DNA from: Acidobacteriota bacterium
GTDB taxonomy: Bacteria > Acidobacteriota > Terriglobia > Bryobacterales > Bryobacteraceae
Assembly (NCBI GenBank): GCA_016871155.1
Contig: VFZO01000028.1
Location: 1-37,588, forward strand
DNA length: 37,588 nucleotides
Reading direction: 5' to 3'
Of the stretch, positions 24,732-34,011 are shown in pieces. Within the stretch, counting starts at the first letter, position 1. Every line of letters begins with the position of its first letter. The notes beneath the pieces are model-generated. The model was not told the DNA's origin and ran no database searches. It saw nothing but the letters and a program-made list of their open reading frames with translations. The position numbers and the translations under genes were made by a program.

Positions 24732-25895
24732 ATGAAAATCACCCGAATCCTCACGCGCGTCGTGCATGCGCGCATGCGCAATTGGATCTTCGTCAAGGTG
24801 GAGACCGACCAACCTGGCCTATACGGCTGGGGCGAGGCGACACTGGAATGGAAGACCAAGTCCGTCGTGGGCGCCGTTGAAGATTTGAGCGTGCTCCTGA
24901 TCGGCCAGGATCCGCGGCGAATCGAGCACTTGTGGCAGATCATGCACCGCCAATATTTCTGGCGGGGCGGGATCATCAACTACTCGGCTATCTCCGGCAT
25001 CGACCAGGCTCTCTGGGACATCAAGGGCAAGGAACTGAACCGGCCCGTTTGCGAACTGCTCGGCGGCCCGGTGCGCGACAAGCTCCGCTTCTACGATCAC
25101 CTGGGTGGGGGCAAACTGGAGGACATCTACGGAACGCTGGAGCCGGCCGAGTTCGCCCAGCGGCTCTTGCAAAGCAAGGAGGAAGGATTTTCGGCCGTGA
25201 AGTCGATGCCGATTCCGGTGAGCGACCCCGTTGAATCCGCAAACACTCTCAAGCGCGCGGCAAAATGCGTGGAGGCGATGCGGCTGGCCGGTGGCGACGG
25301 GATGGATATCATGCTGGACCTGCACGCCCGGACGACGCCGGCGGCGGCCATCCAGTTCGGACGCTTACTGGTGGACTACAACCTCTACTGGTATGAGGAA
25401 CCATGCTGGCCGGAGTCGATCGACGGCCTGGCGGAAGTAGCCAGGGCGCTTCCCTTCCCGATCGCGACGGGTGAACGGCTGGTGGGGCGCTGGGAGTTCC
25501 GGGAGCTGTTCGAAAAACGCGCGTGCGCGGTGGCCCAGCCCGACGCCTCGCACTCCGGCGGGATCACCGAGGTCAGGAAGATCGCGGCCATGGCGGAGAC
25601 GTACTCCATTTCCGTGGCTTGCCACAACCCGCAGGGGCCGATTTCGACGGCGGCATGTACGCATATTGCCTTCGCCACGCCCAACTACCTGATTCAAGAA
25701 GTCGTACGGAAGGACGTTCCGTGGCGCAAGGACGTTGTGATCGGCCAGCTGCCCATTGTCGAAGGGCACGCGCTGCCGCCTACGGCTCCAGGACTTGGCA
25801 TCGATATCAACGAATCCGAGGCCGATAAGCATCCGTGGCAGCCTGAAGTCACCATGGACGTTTTCCGCCGGGACGGATCGGTAGCCGACTGGTAA
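24732..25895 (+). CDS. Mandelate racemase/enolase-family sugar-acid dehydratase (galactonate dehydratase-like)
   Basis: A 387-residue cytoplasmic enzyme of the enolase superfamily, most like D-galactonate dehydratase and its relatives, which remove water from sugar acids to give 2-keto-3-deoxy acids. The capping domain has YGWGEATLEWKT and SGIDQALWDIKGK. The Mg ligands are Asp196 (MLDLHAR), Glu222 (YEEP) and Glu248 (GER), and His298 in CHNPQGP is the expected catalytic base, as in DgoD. A GGAG lies just before the ATG. The downstream receptor gene begins 19 bases after the stop, so uptake and catabolism of an oligosaccharide or uronate-like compound may be linked. The exact acid processed cannot be told from sequence alone. 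Confidence 0.88.
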   Translation: MKITRILTRVVHARMRNWIFVKVETDQPGLYGWGEATLEWKTKSVVGAVEDLSVLLIGQDPRRIEHLWQIMHRQYFWRGGIINYSAISGIDQALWDIKGKELNRPVCELLGGPVRDKLRFYDHLGGGKLEDIYGTLEPAEFAQRLLQSKEEGFSAVKSMPIPVSDPVESANTLKRAAKCVEAMRLAGGDGMDIMLDLHARTTPAAAIQFGRLLVDYNLYWYEEPCWPESIDGLAEVARALPFPIATGERLVGRWEFRELFEKRACAVAQPDASHSGGITEVRKIAAMAETYSISVACHNPQGPISTAACTHIAFATPNYLIQEVVRKDVPWRKDVVIGQLPIVEGHALPPTAPGLGIDINESEADKHPWQPEVTMDVFRRDGSVADW

Positions 25896-25914
25896 AAAGG
25901 ACTAGAATGCGGGT

Positions 25915-28900
25915 ATGCACCGCTTCTGGTTTTTCGCCGCGCTTGCGGCCTACGCGCAGTCCCCGACCGCGACGATTACCGGAATCGTTCGCGATCAGCA
26001 AGGGTCGATTGTCCCCGGGGTTCAACTGACCGCGACCAGCCTGGCGACGCAACAGAAGTCCGTTTACACGACCAACGACGAAGGGCTCTATTCGCTACGC
26101 CAATTGCCGATCGGCCGCTACACGGTGGAAGCGGAGAAGACGGGATTCCGAAGGTTTATCCGGCGCGATTTGACGCTCACGACGGGCCAGAACCTGGAGC
26201 TGGACATTGCCCTGGAAATCGGAGCGGTCACCGAGTCGGTGACGATTACTGGCTCTGCGACGCTGCTCGAAACGCGAACCTCCGATGTTTCGCAACTGGT
26301 GGAGGCCAAGGCGGTGGAAGACTTGCCTCTCGGCGACCGCCGTTCGCTAAATCTGATTCAGATGACCGGCGCGGCCGTATTCATCGGCTATGATAGCGGC
26401 GCGAAGCCAAACTTTTCGCTGGCCGGGTCGCGGCAACAGTCGCAGATGTTTTGGATCGATGGCGGCACGGGGCAAAATATGCGGCTCGGCGTCGGCCAGG
26501 TGGATCTGGACCCGCCGGTCGAAACCGTGGCGGAAGTGAAGATTATGGCCAACGGATATTCGGCGGAATATGGCGGATCGAACGGGGGCGTGATCGTAGC
26601 GACAACGAAGAGCGGCACGAACAACCTGCACGGTTCGCTGTTCGAATACGTTCGCAACGACAAGTTCGACGCGCCGAATTTTTTCGCGGCGACGCGAGGC
26701 GATCAAAAGATCAAGGCACCGCTCCGGTACAACGTGTTTGGCGGAACAATCGGCGGTCCTGTGGTGATTCCGAAACTTTACAAGGGGCGCGACAAGACCT
26801 TCTTTTTCTTCGCCTATGAGGGATCCAAGCGGCGCGACGGCGTGATCCGCACGCTGACTGTGCCGACCGCGTTGCAGAAAACCGGGGATTTTTCCCAGAC
26901 GACCGATGTCCGCGGCGCCGTGCTTCCAGTATTCGATCCGGATTCGACGCAGCTTGTAAACGGCCGACAGACGCGCACGCAGTTTCCGGGGAACCGGATC
27001 CCGGCCTCACGGCTAGATCCGGTGGCGATGAGAGTCCTGCCGTTCTATCCGGTGGAGAACCGTCCGGCCGACTCGCTGGCAGGCGCGAACAACTTTCGCG
27101 CGAATCAGGTCAACGGTCTCGAGCGCGGCAATTACACTGCGAAAATCGACCACAACTTCGGATCCAAGGATAAGATCACAGGCCGCTATTTGTACAATTC
27201 CGACGACACGGCAATCCGTTCGCCGTTTCCTGACCCCGGCGCGGACCCTTCCAACGTCGCGATTCGCCACCAGAACTACTTCTACGGGAACTGGACGCGC
27301 ATATTTTCGCCTTCGATCGTCAACGATTTCCGTATGACCTACTCCAACCGTGTGAATCACTCCCAGACACAGGGGCTGGGACGTCCATTTGCTACGCAAT
27401 TGGGATTGCGAGGCGTGCCCGACGGAGCATTCCCGAACATGAGCGCGGCCGGGTTCACGGGCTTGGGCTCCACTGGCATGGAACGCCGCCAATTCCCGAT
27501 CGAACAGTACCAGTGGGTCAACAATCTTTCGTGGATTCGAGGCAAGCACAGCTTTAAGTTCGGAATGGAGTTGCGCCCCTCCTATAATTTCGAGGTCAAC
27601 CGGCCGTCGTTCGCGGGCTCGTTCAACTTCAGCTTGCTGGGAACCGGGCAGCCGGGCGTTACCGCTTCCGGCAACGGCTTGGCGACGATGCTGCTCGGTT
27701 TCGTAACTGGTTTCTCGACACGAGAAACCCAATTGCTGGACCGGTCCAGTTGGTATTCCGCAGCCTTCGCGCAGGACGATTGGAACGTTTCGCGGAACCT
27801 TACCGTCAACATCGGCGTCCGCTGGGAGACCGATGCCGTCATGACCGACGCCAACGGCCGGGGCAACAGCTTTGACCAGAGCCAAATCAATCCGGTGAGC
27901 GGCACCTCCGGCGTTGTAAAGTTCCTGGGCGTGAACGGGTGGCGAAACTCCTTGTACGACACGGACTGGAACAACTACGGGCCCAGGTTTGGATTCGCAT
28001 GGAAACCGTTCGGTTCATCCAAGTCGGTGCTGCGCGGCTCCTACGGCGTGTTTTTCGCCCATCCGTTCGACGCCGGTAATCCGACAGCTGCTTCGTTGGG
28101 CTACGAGTTGTCGGCGAACATCAACTCGCCAGACAACGGAATCACAGCGCCGTTCCGGCTCCGGAACGGCGTAAACTTCAGCCTTTCGGCGCCGGTGTTG
28201 AACGATTCGTTCGGTTCCGTCCGTGCCGGTCAGCAACCCAATACTGCGGTGAGTTTCTTCGAGCTGCGCCGCCGCACCGGCTACTCGCAGATGTTCAACC
28301 TGGGCTATCAGCGCCAGATCGGCGGAGGCTTCCTGGCCGAGGTACAGATGCTGGGCAGCATCTCCCACAAGATGGCGTCGGCTGCGATTTCGCTCAATCA
28401 GGTGACTCCGGAACGATTGTCGCAGGTCATCGCCCAGGGTCGCGTGCCGGCCCAGGCGGACCGCCCGTACCCGCAGTTTTCCAATGTCACGATTACCAGT
28501 CCCAGCTTTGGCGATGCGCTCTACTATGCGGGCGTGGCACGGTTGGAGCGGCGATTCGCGAACGGCTTCTCCGCGTTGGGCACTTATACCTGGGCAAGAG
28601 CGTTCAACGGCTACTCCGACGGGGGATCGATCGGTGACGACGAAGGCTTCTCCAACTTCTACAACCGGAGGTCCGATTGGGGACCGACTGGCAACGACAT
28701 TCGCCACCGTTTCACGATGACCAACGTTTACGAGATCCCCGTTGGGAAAGGACGAAAGTATTTGAGTTCACATTGGATGGGCGCAATCCTCGGAAATTGG
28801 TCGCTGGGAGGATTAATGACCCTCCAATCCGGGGCGCCGTTTACCGTGAACACACAGGTGAACAACACCTTCGTCTTCAGTTCCGGAGCGCAACGAGCAG

Positions 28901-29235
28901 ACGTGATTCGTCAGCCCAACCTGCCGAATCTGGAACGAACGCTATCGCGTTGGTTCGATACGGGTGCGTTCACGCAACCGGCGCAGTTTCAGTTCGGCAA
29001 TCAGGGTGTGAACACCCTGCGCGGCGACGGCGTTGTGAATGTCGACCTGTCGATTCTGCGCAATTTTCCGATCGGCGAAAACGCGAAACTACAGTTCCGC
29101 GGCGAATTCTTCAACCTTGGGAACCATCCGAACTTCGATGCTCCGGGGTCGACTTTCGGAGGCCCCGGGTATGGCATCGTGGCGAACGCGGGCCCCGCCC
29201 GGCGCGTGCAACTCGGAGCGCGTATAGTATTCTAA
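25915..29235 (+). CDS. TonB-dependent receptor, Oar-like with carboxypeptidase-regulatory domain
   Basis: A 1106-residue outer-membrane protein. After a short signal peptide (cut after AYAQ) comes a carboxypeptidase-regulatory-like beta sandwich (about residues 17-105; ATITGIVRDQQGSIVPGVQL, GLYSLRQLPIGRYTVEAEK). Next is a plug domain (about 105-260; LAGSRQQSQMFWIDGG, AEYGGSNGGVIVATTKSGTN), then a long barrel ending RRVQLGARIVF. Such receptors are expanded in Acidobacteriota and are thought to import oligosaccharides or other large nutrients with TonB energy. No SusD partner gene is present, as usual for this group. It lies between the dehydratase and an exported unknown protein, whose ATG overlaps its TAA. 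The ligand is unknown. Confidence 0.92.
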   Translation: MHRFWFFAALAAYAQSPTATITGIVRDQQGSIVPGVQLTATSLATQQKSVYTTNDEGLYSLRQLPIGRYTVEAEKTGFRRFIRRDLTLTTGQNLELDIALEIGAVTESVTITGSATLLETRTSDVSQLVEAKAVEDLPLGDRRSLNLIQMTGAAVFIGYDSGAKPNFSLAGSRQQSQMFWIDGGTGQNMRLGVGQVDLDPPVETVAEVKIMANGYSAEYGGSNGGVIVATTKSGTNNLHGSLFEYVRNDKFDAPNFFAATRGDQKIKAPLRYNVFGGTIGGPVVIPKLYKGRDKTFFFFAYEGSKRRDGVIRTLTVPTALQKTGDFSQTTDVRGAVLPVFDPDSTQLVNGRQTRTQFPGNRIPASRLDPVAMRVLPFYPVENRPADSLAGANNFRANQVNGLERGNYTAKIDHNFGSKDKITGRYLYNSDDTAIRSPFPDPGADPSNVAIRHQNYFYGNWTRIFSPSIVNDFRMTYSNRVNHSQTQGLGRPFATQLGLRGVPDGAFPNMSAAGFTGLGSTGMERRQFPIEQYQWVNNLSWIRGKHSFKFGMELRPSYNFEVNRPSFAGSFNFSLLGTGQPGVTASGNGLATMLLGFVTGFSTRETQLLDRSSWYSAAFAQDDWNVSRNLTVNIGVRWETDAVMTDANGRGNSFDQSQINPVSGTSGVVKFLGVNGWRNSLYDTDWNNYGPRFGFAWKPFGSSKSVLRGSYGVFFAHPFDAGNPTAASLGYELSANINSPDNGITAPFRLRNGVNFSLSAPVLNDSFGSVRAGQQPNTAVSFFELRRRTGYSQMFNLGYQRQIGGGFLAEVQMLGSISHKMASAAISLNQVTPERLSQVIAQGRVPAQADRPYPQFSNVTITSPSFGDALYYAGVARLERRFANGFSALGTYTWARAFNGYSDGGSIGDDEGFSNFYNRRSDWGPTGNDIRHRFTMTNVYEIPVGKGRKYLSSHWMGAILGNWSLGGLMTLQSGAPFTVNTQVNNTFVFSSGAQRADVIRQPNLPNLERTLSRWFDTGAFTQPAQFQFGNQGVNTLRGDGVVNVDLSILRNFPIGENAKLQFRGEFFNLGNHPNFDAPGSTFGGPGYGIVANAGPARRVQLGARIVF

Positions 29236-30341
29236 TGCTCTCCCGGCGCGCGCTGCTCGCCTCCGCCCTCGCACCGTCCCAGCCCAGGGTCGCTTGCCTT
29301 CTGAACGCCTACTACCCGAATTCGCACGCCGATGTTTTTGTGGGCCGGCTGCTGGAGGGATACCGCTTGAATGGCGTGAGCCACCGCCCCAGGCTGCGAA
29401 CCGTGAGCTTCTACGTCGACCAGTTCCCGGTCAACGACATGGCCCGCGAGCAGGCCGAGGAATATGGCGTGAAAATCTGCCAGAGCGTGGACGAAGCGCT
29501 GGCAATGGGCGTGGACGGAGTCGCCATTATCGGCGAGCACGGCGACTACCCGCGAACGCGGCGGGGCAATATTCAGTACCCTCGCAAGAAGCGCTTCGAC
29601 GAAGTGATGCACTTTTTCGACAGACACGGCAAAGGACTGCCGTTGATGAACGACAAGTACTACGCCTACGAATGGGCCGACGCGAAGAGCATGTACGATC
29701 AGGTGAAGGCGAGGCGGATTCCGTTCTTCTGCGGTTCGTCCCTGCCCTTAACCTGGCGGCGCCCCGCGCTGGAATTCCCGCGCGGCGTCGAACTGGACGA
29801 ATTGTTAGCCGTTTCGTTTAGCGATCTGGAAGAGCACGGCTACCACGCAATCGAACTGATGCAGACCATGGCCGAAAAACGCAAGGGCGGCGAAACCGGC
29901 GTGGCCCAGGTTCGATGTGTGGAAGGCGACGCGGTGTTTCAGGACAGGTTCTGGTCCCGCGACCTGCTTGAAGAGGCGCTGAAGCACCGCGTGAATCCCC
30001 CGCCCAAGAACAACGCCGACAAACCGCAGGCCATCTTCGTCCGCTACAACGACGGGCTGAAGGCAACGATCCTGAACCTGACGAGCCAGGCGCGGGACTA
30101 CCTGTTCGCCTCGCGGGAAAAGAGCGGGCGTGTCCGCGGCTCCTGCTTCTACATTCAGCTCTACGTCCACAACCATTGGGGTTTCATGGTCAAGCATTTC
30201 GAGGATCTGGTGCTGACCAAACGGACTCCCTATCCACCGGAACGGACGTTGCTGTCGAATGGAATCATGTTGGCAGGATTGGAGTCCCGCGTGCAGGAGT
30301 CGCGCTGGCTCGCGACACCGGAGATGAAGATCGCATACTGA
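29235..30341 (+). CDS. Exported protein of unknown function with Tat-like leader
   Basis: A 368-residue protein. The leader MLSRRALLASALAPSQP has a twin-arginine pair and a short hydrophobic stretch. The mature part starts with a Rossmann-like beta strand (RVACLLNAYYPNSHADVFV) and continues with VSFYVDQFP, VDGVAIIGEHGDYPR, LPLMNDKYYAYEW and FFCGSSLPLTWRRP, which look conserved and contain His, Asp and Arg residues suited to an active site. I have seen similar unnamed proteins in planctomycetes and acidobacteria but know no function. The frame is open upstream in the receptor gene, but the ATG at 29235 overlaps the receptor stop (TAATG) and gives the leader. Context with receptor and sugar-acid dehydratase suggests a periplasmic step in glycan use. 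Confidence 0.82.
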   Translation: MLSRRALLASALAPSQPRVACLLNAYYPNSHADVFVGRLLEGYRLNGVSHRPRLRTVSFYVDQFPVNDMAREQAEEYGVKICQSVDEALAMGVDGVAIIGEHGDYPRTRRGNIQYPRKKRFDEVMHFFDRHGKGLPLMNDKYYAYEWADAKSMYDQVKARRIPFFCGSSLPLTWRRPALEFPRGVELDELLAVSFSDLEEHGYHAIELMQTMAEKRKGGETGVAQVRCVEGDAVFQDRFWSRDLLEEALKHRVNPPPKNNADKPQAIFVRYNDGLKATILNLTSQARDYLFASREKSGRVRGSCFYIQLYVHNHWGFMVKHFEDLVLTKRTPYPPERTLLSNGIMLAGLESRVQESRWLATPEMKIAY

Positions 30342-30376
30342 GTTGTGATACACGGATCGAAGAGTGTTGCTCCCTA

Positions 30377-33300
30377 TCAGAACCCGATCTTCAGCGCCAC
30401 CTGAATCACGCGCGGATTGCCCGTGGTGTTCCTGATGACGCCATAGGTGGCCGCGGTGATGCTTCCACCTGGGTTGGCGAAGTTCGGGATGTTCAGTACA
30501 TTGAAAAACTCCGAGCGCCACTCCGCGAACACCCGGTCGTTCACCGGTATCCGCTTGTTAACGGAGAGATCGATATTGCGCTGCGCCGGGCCCCGGAGAA
30601 TGTTCCGGCCAGTGTCGCCCCAGAGATTGCCCGCGCGCACAAAGGCCGCCTTGTGGAAGTACTCGTTGAGCCTGTCCTGGGTGCGCCCGGTCCGGCGGGC
30701 CGTCTCAACGGCCGCACCTGGAGCCCAACTGGCGCGGCTGTTCGAGGTCCCGTAAAACGCCGCGCCGCTGGTATCGAGAATGCTGATGGGCGTTCCGGTT
30801 TGCATCACGCCGACGCCCGCCACCTGCCAGCCGTCGAAGAGCCGCTTCCCAATCGCGGTCCGGTTCAAACCGAATCCCCATTTCGGGATGCTGTAGCTGA
30901 AGTTCACCACCATCCGGTGCGCGCGGTCGAAATCCGATCGCCCGCGGTTGAGCGCCGGCCGCAATTGGTCGCCGTCGGTCTGCGTGAACGCCGCGCCCGT
31001 GCCCGAGCCCGAGTTGTTGTCGAGCGACTTGGCCCACGTGTAGGCCGTCAGCAAGCGCAGGCCCTTCGAGAACCGGCGCGTGACGCTGGCCTGCAGCGAG
31101 TTGTAGCGCGAGTCGGTGGAGGTCTCCTGCCAGACGAGTCCCGTCGGGGAAAAGCCAACGTAGGGAACGCGAAGTTGCGCGTTGGCGCTGGTGTTGGTGG
31201 TCTGCCCGTTGATTGGATTCGACTCACTGGCGAGAATCGGCTGATTGATCAGGCGGCTGGTGGCCAGCCGTGTTCCCTTCGTCCCCTGATAGCCCAGTTC
31301 GACGAGCGTCGAGGCGCTCCACTGGTGCTGGAGATTCAAGCCCCACTGTTGCAGATACGGCGTGCGCGCCGTAGGATCGACTGAGTTGAGGCCGATGGCC
31401 GGCCGATCAGTTGTGTACGGCGGCGAGTAGAGCAGTGGCAGCACCGGAAACGCCGCCCGCTGCGGAAGTGCCGGGAACGGATCCTGCAGCGTCGCGAAGC
31501 TGTTGGCCGAACCCTGAAGATCGGTGCGCACGTAACCCGGCAACGACAATGCGGCCAGCAGCCCCAACTGATTCGAGAGCCGGTCGAAGTAGATGCCATA
31601 ACCGCCGCGCACAGCCAGCTTCTCCGACACGCGATAGGCGAAGCCGAAGCGGGGCGCAAAGTTCCGGGCCGGCTCCCGGTCCACCAGCGTGGGGCTCACC
31701 TTCGGAATGCCCGGCAGCGGCTTCTGCGAAGACGAGCTTTGTACGAATCCCGCACTGGTGAACCCACCGGCCGGTGGCGGCACATAGAGACGCGTATCGA
31801 AGCGTCCATTGCGGCCGAGCGTGTCGACGGCGTAGCCGAGATAGTCCCAACGCAAACCGGCGTTGATGGTGAGACGAGAGCTGACTTTCCAATCGTCCTG
31901 AACGAAGAAAGCGAAATCGGTAATGCGATCCATGCGGTCCGTTACGCCGCTGGCAACGCTCGACGAGTTGATGTTGCTGAAGCCGGTGCCGTTACCTCCT
32001 TGAGTGATAGGCGCCCCTGAGAGGCCCGTCAGAAAATCGCCGAAGCTCTGGAACGTGAGCGTGCCGCGGAAACGGTTGTTCGAATAGTAGTCATCCACAT
32101 AGCGGCGCATTTCCACTCCCGTGCGCAACTGATGTTTGCCCCGGATCCAGGAGAGCGTGTCAACGAAATGGAAAGTATCCTGGAAAACGCCCTGATCTGC
32201 GTTGACGCTGTAACCCGCACTGAAGACGCCGGTCACTGCGATTTGCGGGATGTCAGGAAAGTCGGCGGAGTTGAACCTCTTCATGCCGATGGCGGAGAGC
32301 GGGATCTGATTCTCCTGTTGCACCACTCCGAACAGCCGCGAAAAGCCCATGCGCGCTTCGTTCATCAGGCTCGCGGAGAAGGCGTGCGTATCGGTCAGGC
32401 TCATGATTCGGCTCTTGAAGTCCTGCCTGGTGCCGAAGCCGGGAATGTTCGCCGCAGGTAGTGGCTGAAATGCCGGCTGCGCTGAGACAATTGACTTGAA
32501 CATCAGGCGATTCCGCGCGTTCACTTGGTGATCGGCGTTCGCGATGTACTGATTCTCTTCATAGCGCGCGGGGATGGAGACGGCGTAGTTGACGCCCGTT
32601 ACGGCCCGTTGTGGCGAGGGAATTACAAAGCCGCCGTCCGGCCTCTTGAGATTCAACAAGGCAACCGCGACGGGATGGATGTTTGCACCGTCGGGGGCGA
32701 TCGTTGGGCCGCCGCGCGTGCCGCGCAATCCCGTGAACGCCTGGCCCAATGAAGCACGCGAGCGATCCAGCGGAATCTGCGGCAAATTCAAAGAGCTGGA
32801 GCCGGACAGACCGTTGCGCTGGCGCGTGCCCTGGTAGGAAAAAAAGAAGAACGTACGGTTGCGGAAAACGGGACCGCCAAGGTTGCCGCCAAACTGATTT
32901 TGTTTGAGTACCGGGCGCGCCTGGCCCGTGGAGTTGAAGAAAAAGTTGTTGGCGTTCAGGGCGTTGTTCCGGAAGAATTCATAAGCCATGCCGTGGAACT
33001 CAGGGCCGCCGGAGCGCGTCACCAACACCACCGCCGCGCCGCCGCTGCGCCCGTTCTGTGCGTCGTAGAGTCCGGTCTGCACTTTGAATTCCTGGATGGC
33101 TTCCGGCGAGGGCGCCACCAGCCCATTCGAGCCGAAGGCGTTCTCGTTCGAGGTGCCGCTATGGATGTTGATCGAGTCCACGCCGTCGATGTAGACGGAG
33201 TTCGAACCCAGGCGGGCACCGCCGGACGAGATGTTCTGGGTGCCGCGGCCGAGGGCTCCGGCGTGGTTCAGCGGAGCCGACGTACCGGGCGAGAGAGCCA

Positions 33301-33742
33301 GCAACTGCGTGAAGTTGCGACTGGACAGCGGCAGCTCCTTCACGGCTGTACCCTCCACCACGCGGCCCAACGCCGCCGATTCGGTTTGCAACAGGGGCGC
33401 TGCCGAAGTAACCTCCACCTTCTCGGCGACCGCCGCCGGCTTGAGCGTGACGTCCACGGCGATGCGCTCCGTGACTCCGAGAACGGCGGTGGCGATTGCC
33501 TGCGCGAAACCGGCGAGTGTAACCTCGATGCGATACTCGCCCGGCGGGAGAAACGGCAGGATGTACTGGCCGCTGGCGCTAGAGGCCGTTTCGCGCTTTT
33601 CTCCCGTCGTGGCGTTACTGGCGACGATCTTGGCGCCTGGAACACGCGCGCCAGACTCATCGATAATAGCGCCGCTGATGGTCCCGCTGGTTTGGCCCGC
33701 TGCGGCCAGCGCCGCCAGGAGAAAGATCGCCGTTGTCTTCAT
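30377..33742 (-). CDS. TonB-dependent receptor, Oar-like with carboxypeptidase-regulatory domain
   Basis: A 1121-residue outer-membrane receptor of the same type as the one on the plus strand but clearly divergent. The signal peptide ends near LAAAGQ. The regulatory-like domain spans about residues 18-110 (GTISGAIIDESGARVPGAKI, GQYILPFLPPGEYRIEV). The plug (about 110-280) has ELPLSSRNFTQLLALSPGT, SNSVYIDGVDSIN and NGRSGGAAVVLVTRSGG. The barrel ends with VIQVALKIGF. The gene converges with the unknown exported gene; the 35 bases between stops show no strong terminator. It lies 269 bases downstream of the sulfatase on the same strand. A role in importing a sulfated or otherwise complex glycan is possible from this neighbourhood. 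Confidence 0.92.
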   Translation of the reverse strand: MKTTAIFLLAALAAAGQTSGTISGAIIDESGARVPGAKIVASNATTGEKRETASSASGQYILPFLPPGEYRIEVTLAGFAQAIATAVLGVTERIAVDVTLKPAAVAEKVEVTSAAPLLQTESAALGRVVEGTAVKELPLSSRNFTQLLALSPGTSAPLNHAGALGRGTQNISSGGARLGSNSVYIDGVDSINIHSGTSNENAFGSNGLVAPSPEAIQEFKVQTGLYDAQNGRSGGAAVVLVTRSGGPEFHGMAYEFFRNNALNANNFFFNSTGQARPVLKQNQFGGNLGGPVFRNRTFFFFSYQGTRQRNGLSGSSSLNLPQIPLDRSRASLGQAFTGLRGTRGGPTIAPDGANIHPVAVALLNLKRPDGGFVIPSPQRAVTGVNYAVSIPARYEENQYIANADHQVNARNRLMFKSIVSAQPAFQPLPAANIPGFGTRQDFKSRIMSLTDTHAFSASLMNEARMGFSRLFGVVQQENQIPLSAIGMKRFNSADFPDIPQIAVTGVFSAGYSVNADQGVFQDTFHFVDTLSWIRGKHQLRTGVEMRRYVDDYYSNNRFRGTLTFQSFGDFLTGLSGAPITQGGNGTGFSNINSSSVASGVTDRMDRITDFAFFVQDDWKVSSRLTINAGLRWDYLGYAVDTLGRNGRFDTRLYVPPPAGGFTSAGFVQSSSSQKPLPGIPKVSPTLVDREPARNFAPRFGFAYRVSEKLAVRGGYGIYFDRLSNQLGLLAALSLPGYVRTDLQGSANSFATLQDPFPALPQRAAFPVLPLLYSPPYTTDRPAIGLNSVDPTARTPYLQQWGLNLQHQWSASTLVELGYQGTKGTRLATSRLINQPILASESNPINGQTTNTSANAQLRVPYVGFSPTGLVWQETSTDSRYNSLQASVTRRFSKGLRLLTAYTWAKSLDNNSGSGTGAAFTQTDGDQLRPALNRGRSDFDRAHRMVVNFSYSIPKWGFGLNRTAIGKRLFDGWQVAGVGVMQTGTPISILDTSGAAFYGTSNSRASWAPGAAVETARRTGRTQDRLNEYFHKAAFVRAGNLWGDTGRNILRGPAQRNIDLSVNKRIPVNDRVFAEWRSEFFNVLNIPNFANPGGSITAATYGVIRNTTGNPRVIQVALKIGF

Positions 33743-33864
33743 CTCAATTATGCCTCTAAAGGATTGGAGATCGAGCTTTCAAGACTGAGCTTGAGCCGGC
33801 CAGCGCAATCTTCGGCGTAGAAACCACCTGAGATCCAGCCCTCGCCACGAATAACCTGCCCTCT

Positions 33865-33891
33865 CTCGTCTAATTTTAGCGTCGAGACGAG
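33865..33891. other. Inverted repeat between sulfatase and receptor genes
   Basis: Seven-base arms CTCGTCT (33865-33871) and AGACGAG (33885-33891) enclose a 13-base loop. No T run follows in either direction. It may be an operator or an mRNA structure between the sulfatase stop and the receptor start, or chance. Confidence 0.25.
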
Positions 33892-34011
33892 GCAAGGGAG
33901 AATTCCAATACAAGACCAGCAAAGCAAGGGATGGATGGGAGAACAGCCCGGAGGATACGCCGTTTCGCCAAGTGTGTGACTTCCAAATCGCGTAAGAGGC
34001 GTAGCTGATCG

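Noticed and set aside
28677..29234. Upstream continuation of the exported unknown protein inside the receptor gene.
   Set aside because: The receptor barrel is clearly coding there, and the ATG at 29235 produces a leader and a TAATG overlap.
33865..33891. Rho-independent terminator after the sulfatase gene.
   Set aside because: The stem is short, the loop long and no T run follows on the minus strand.
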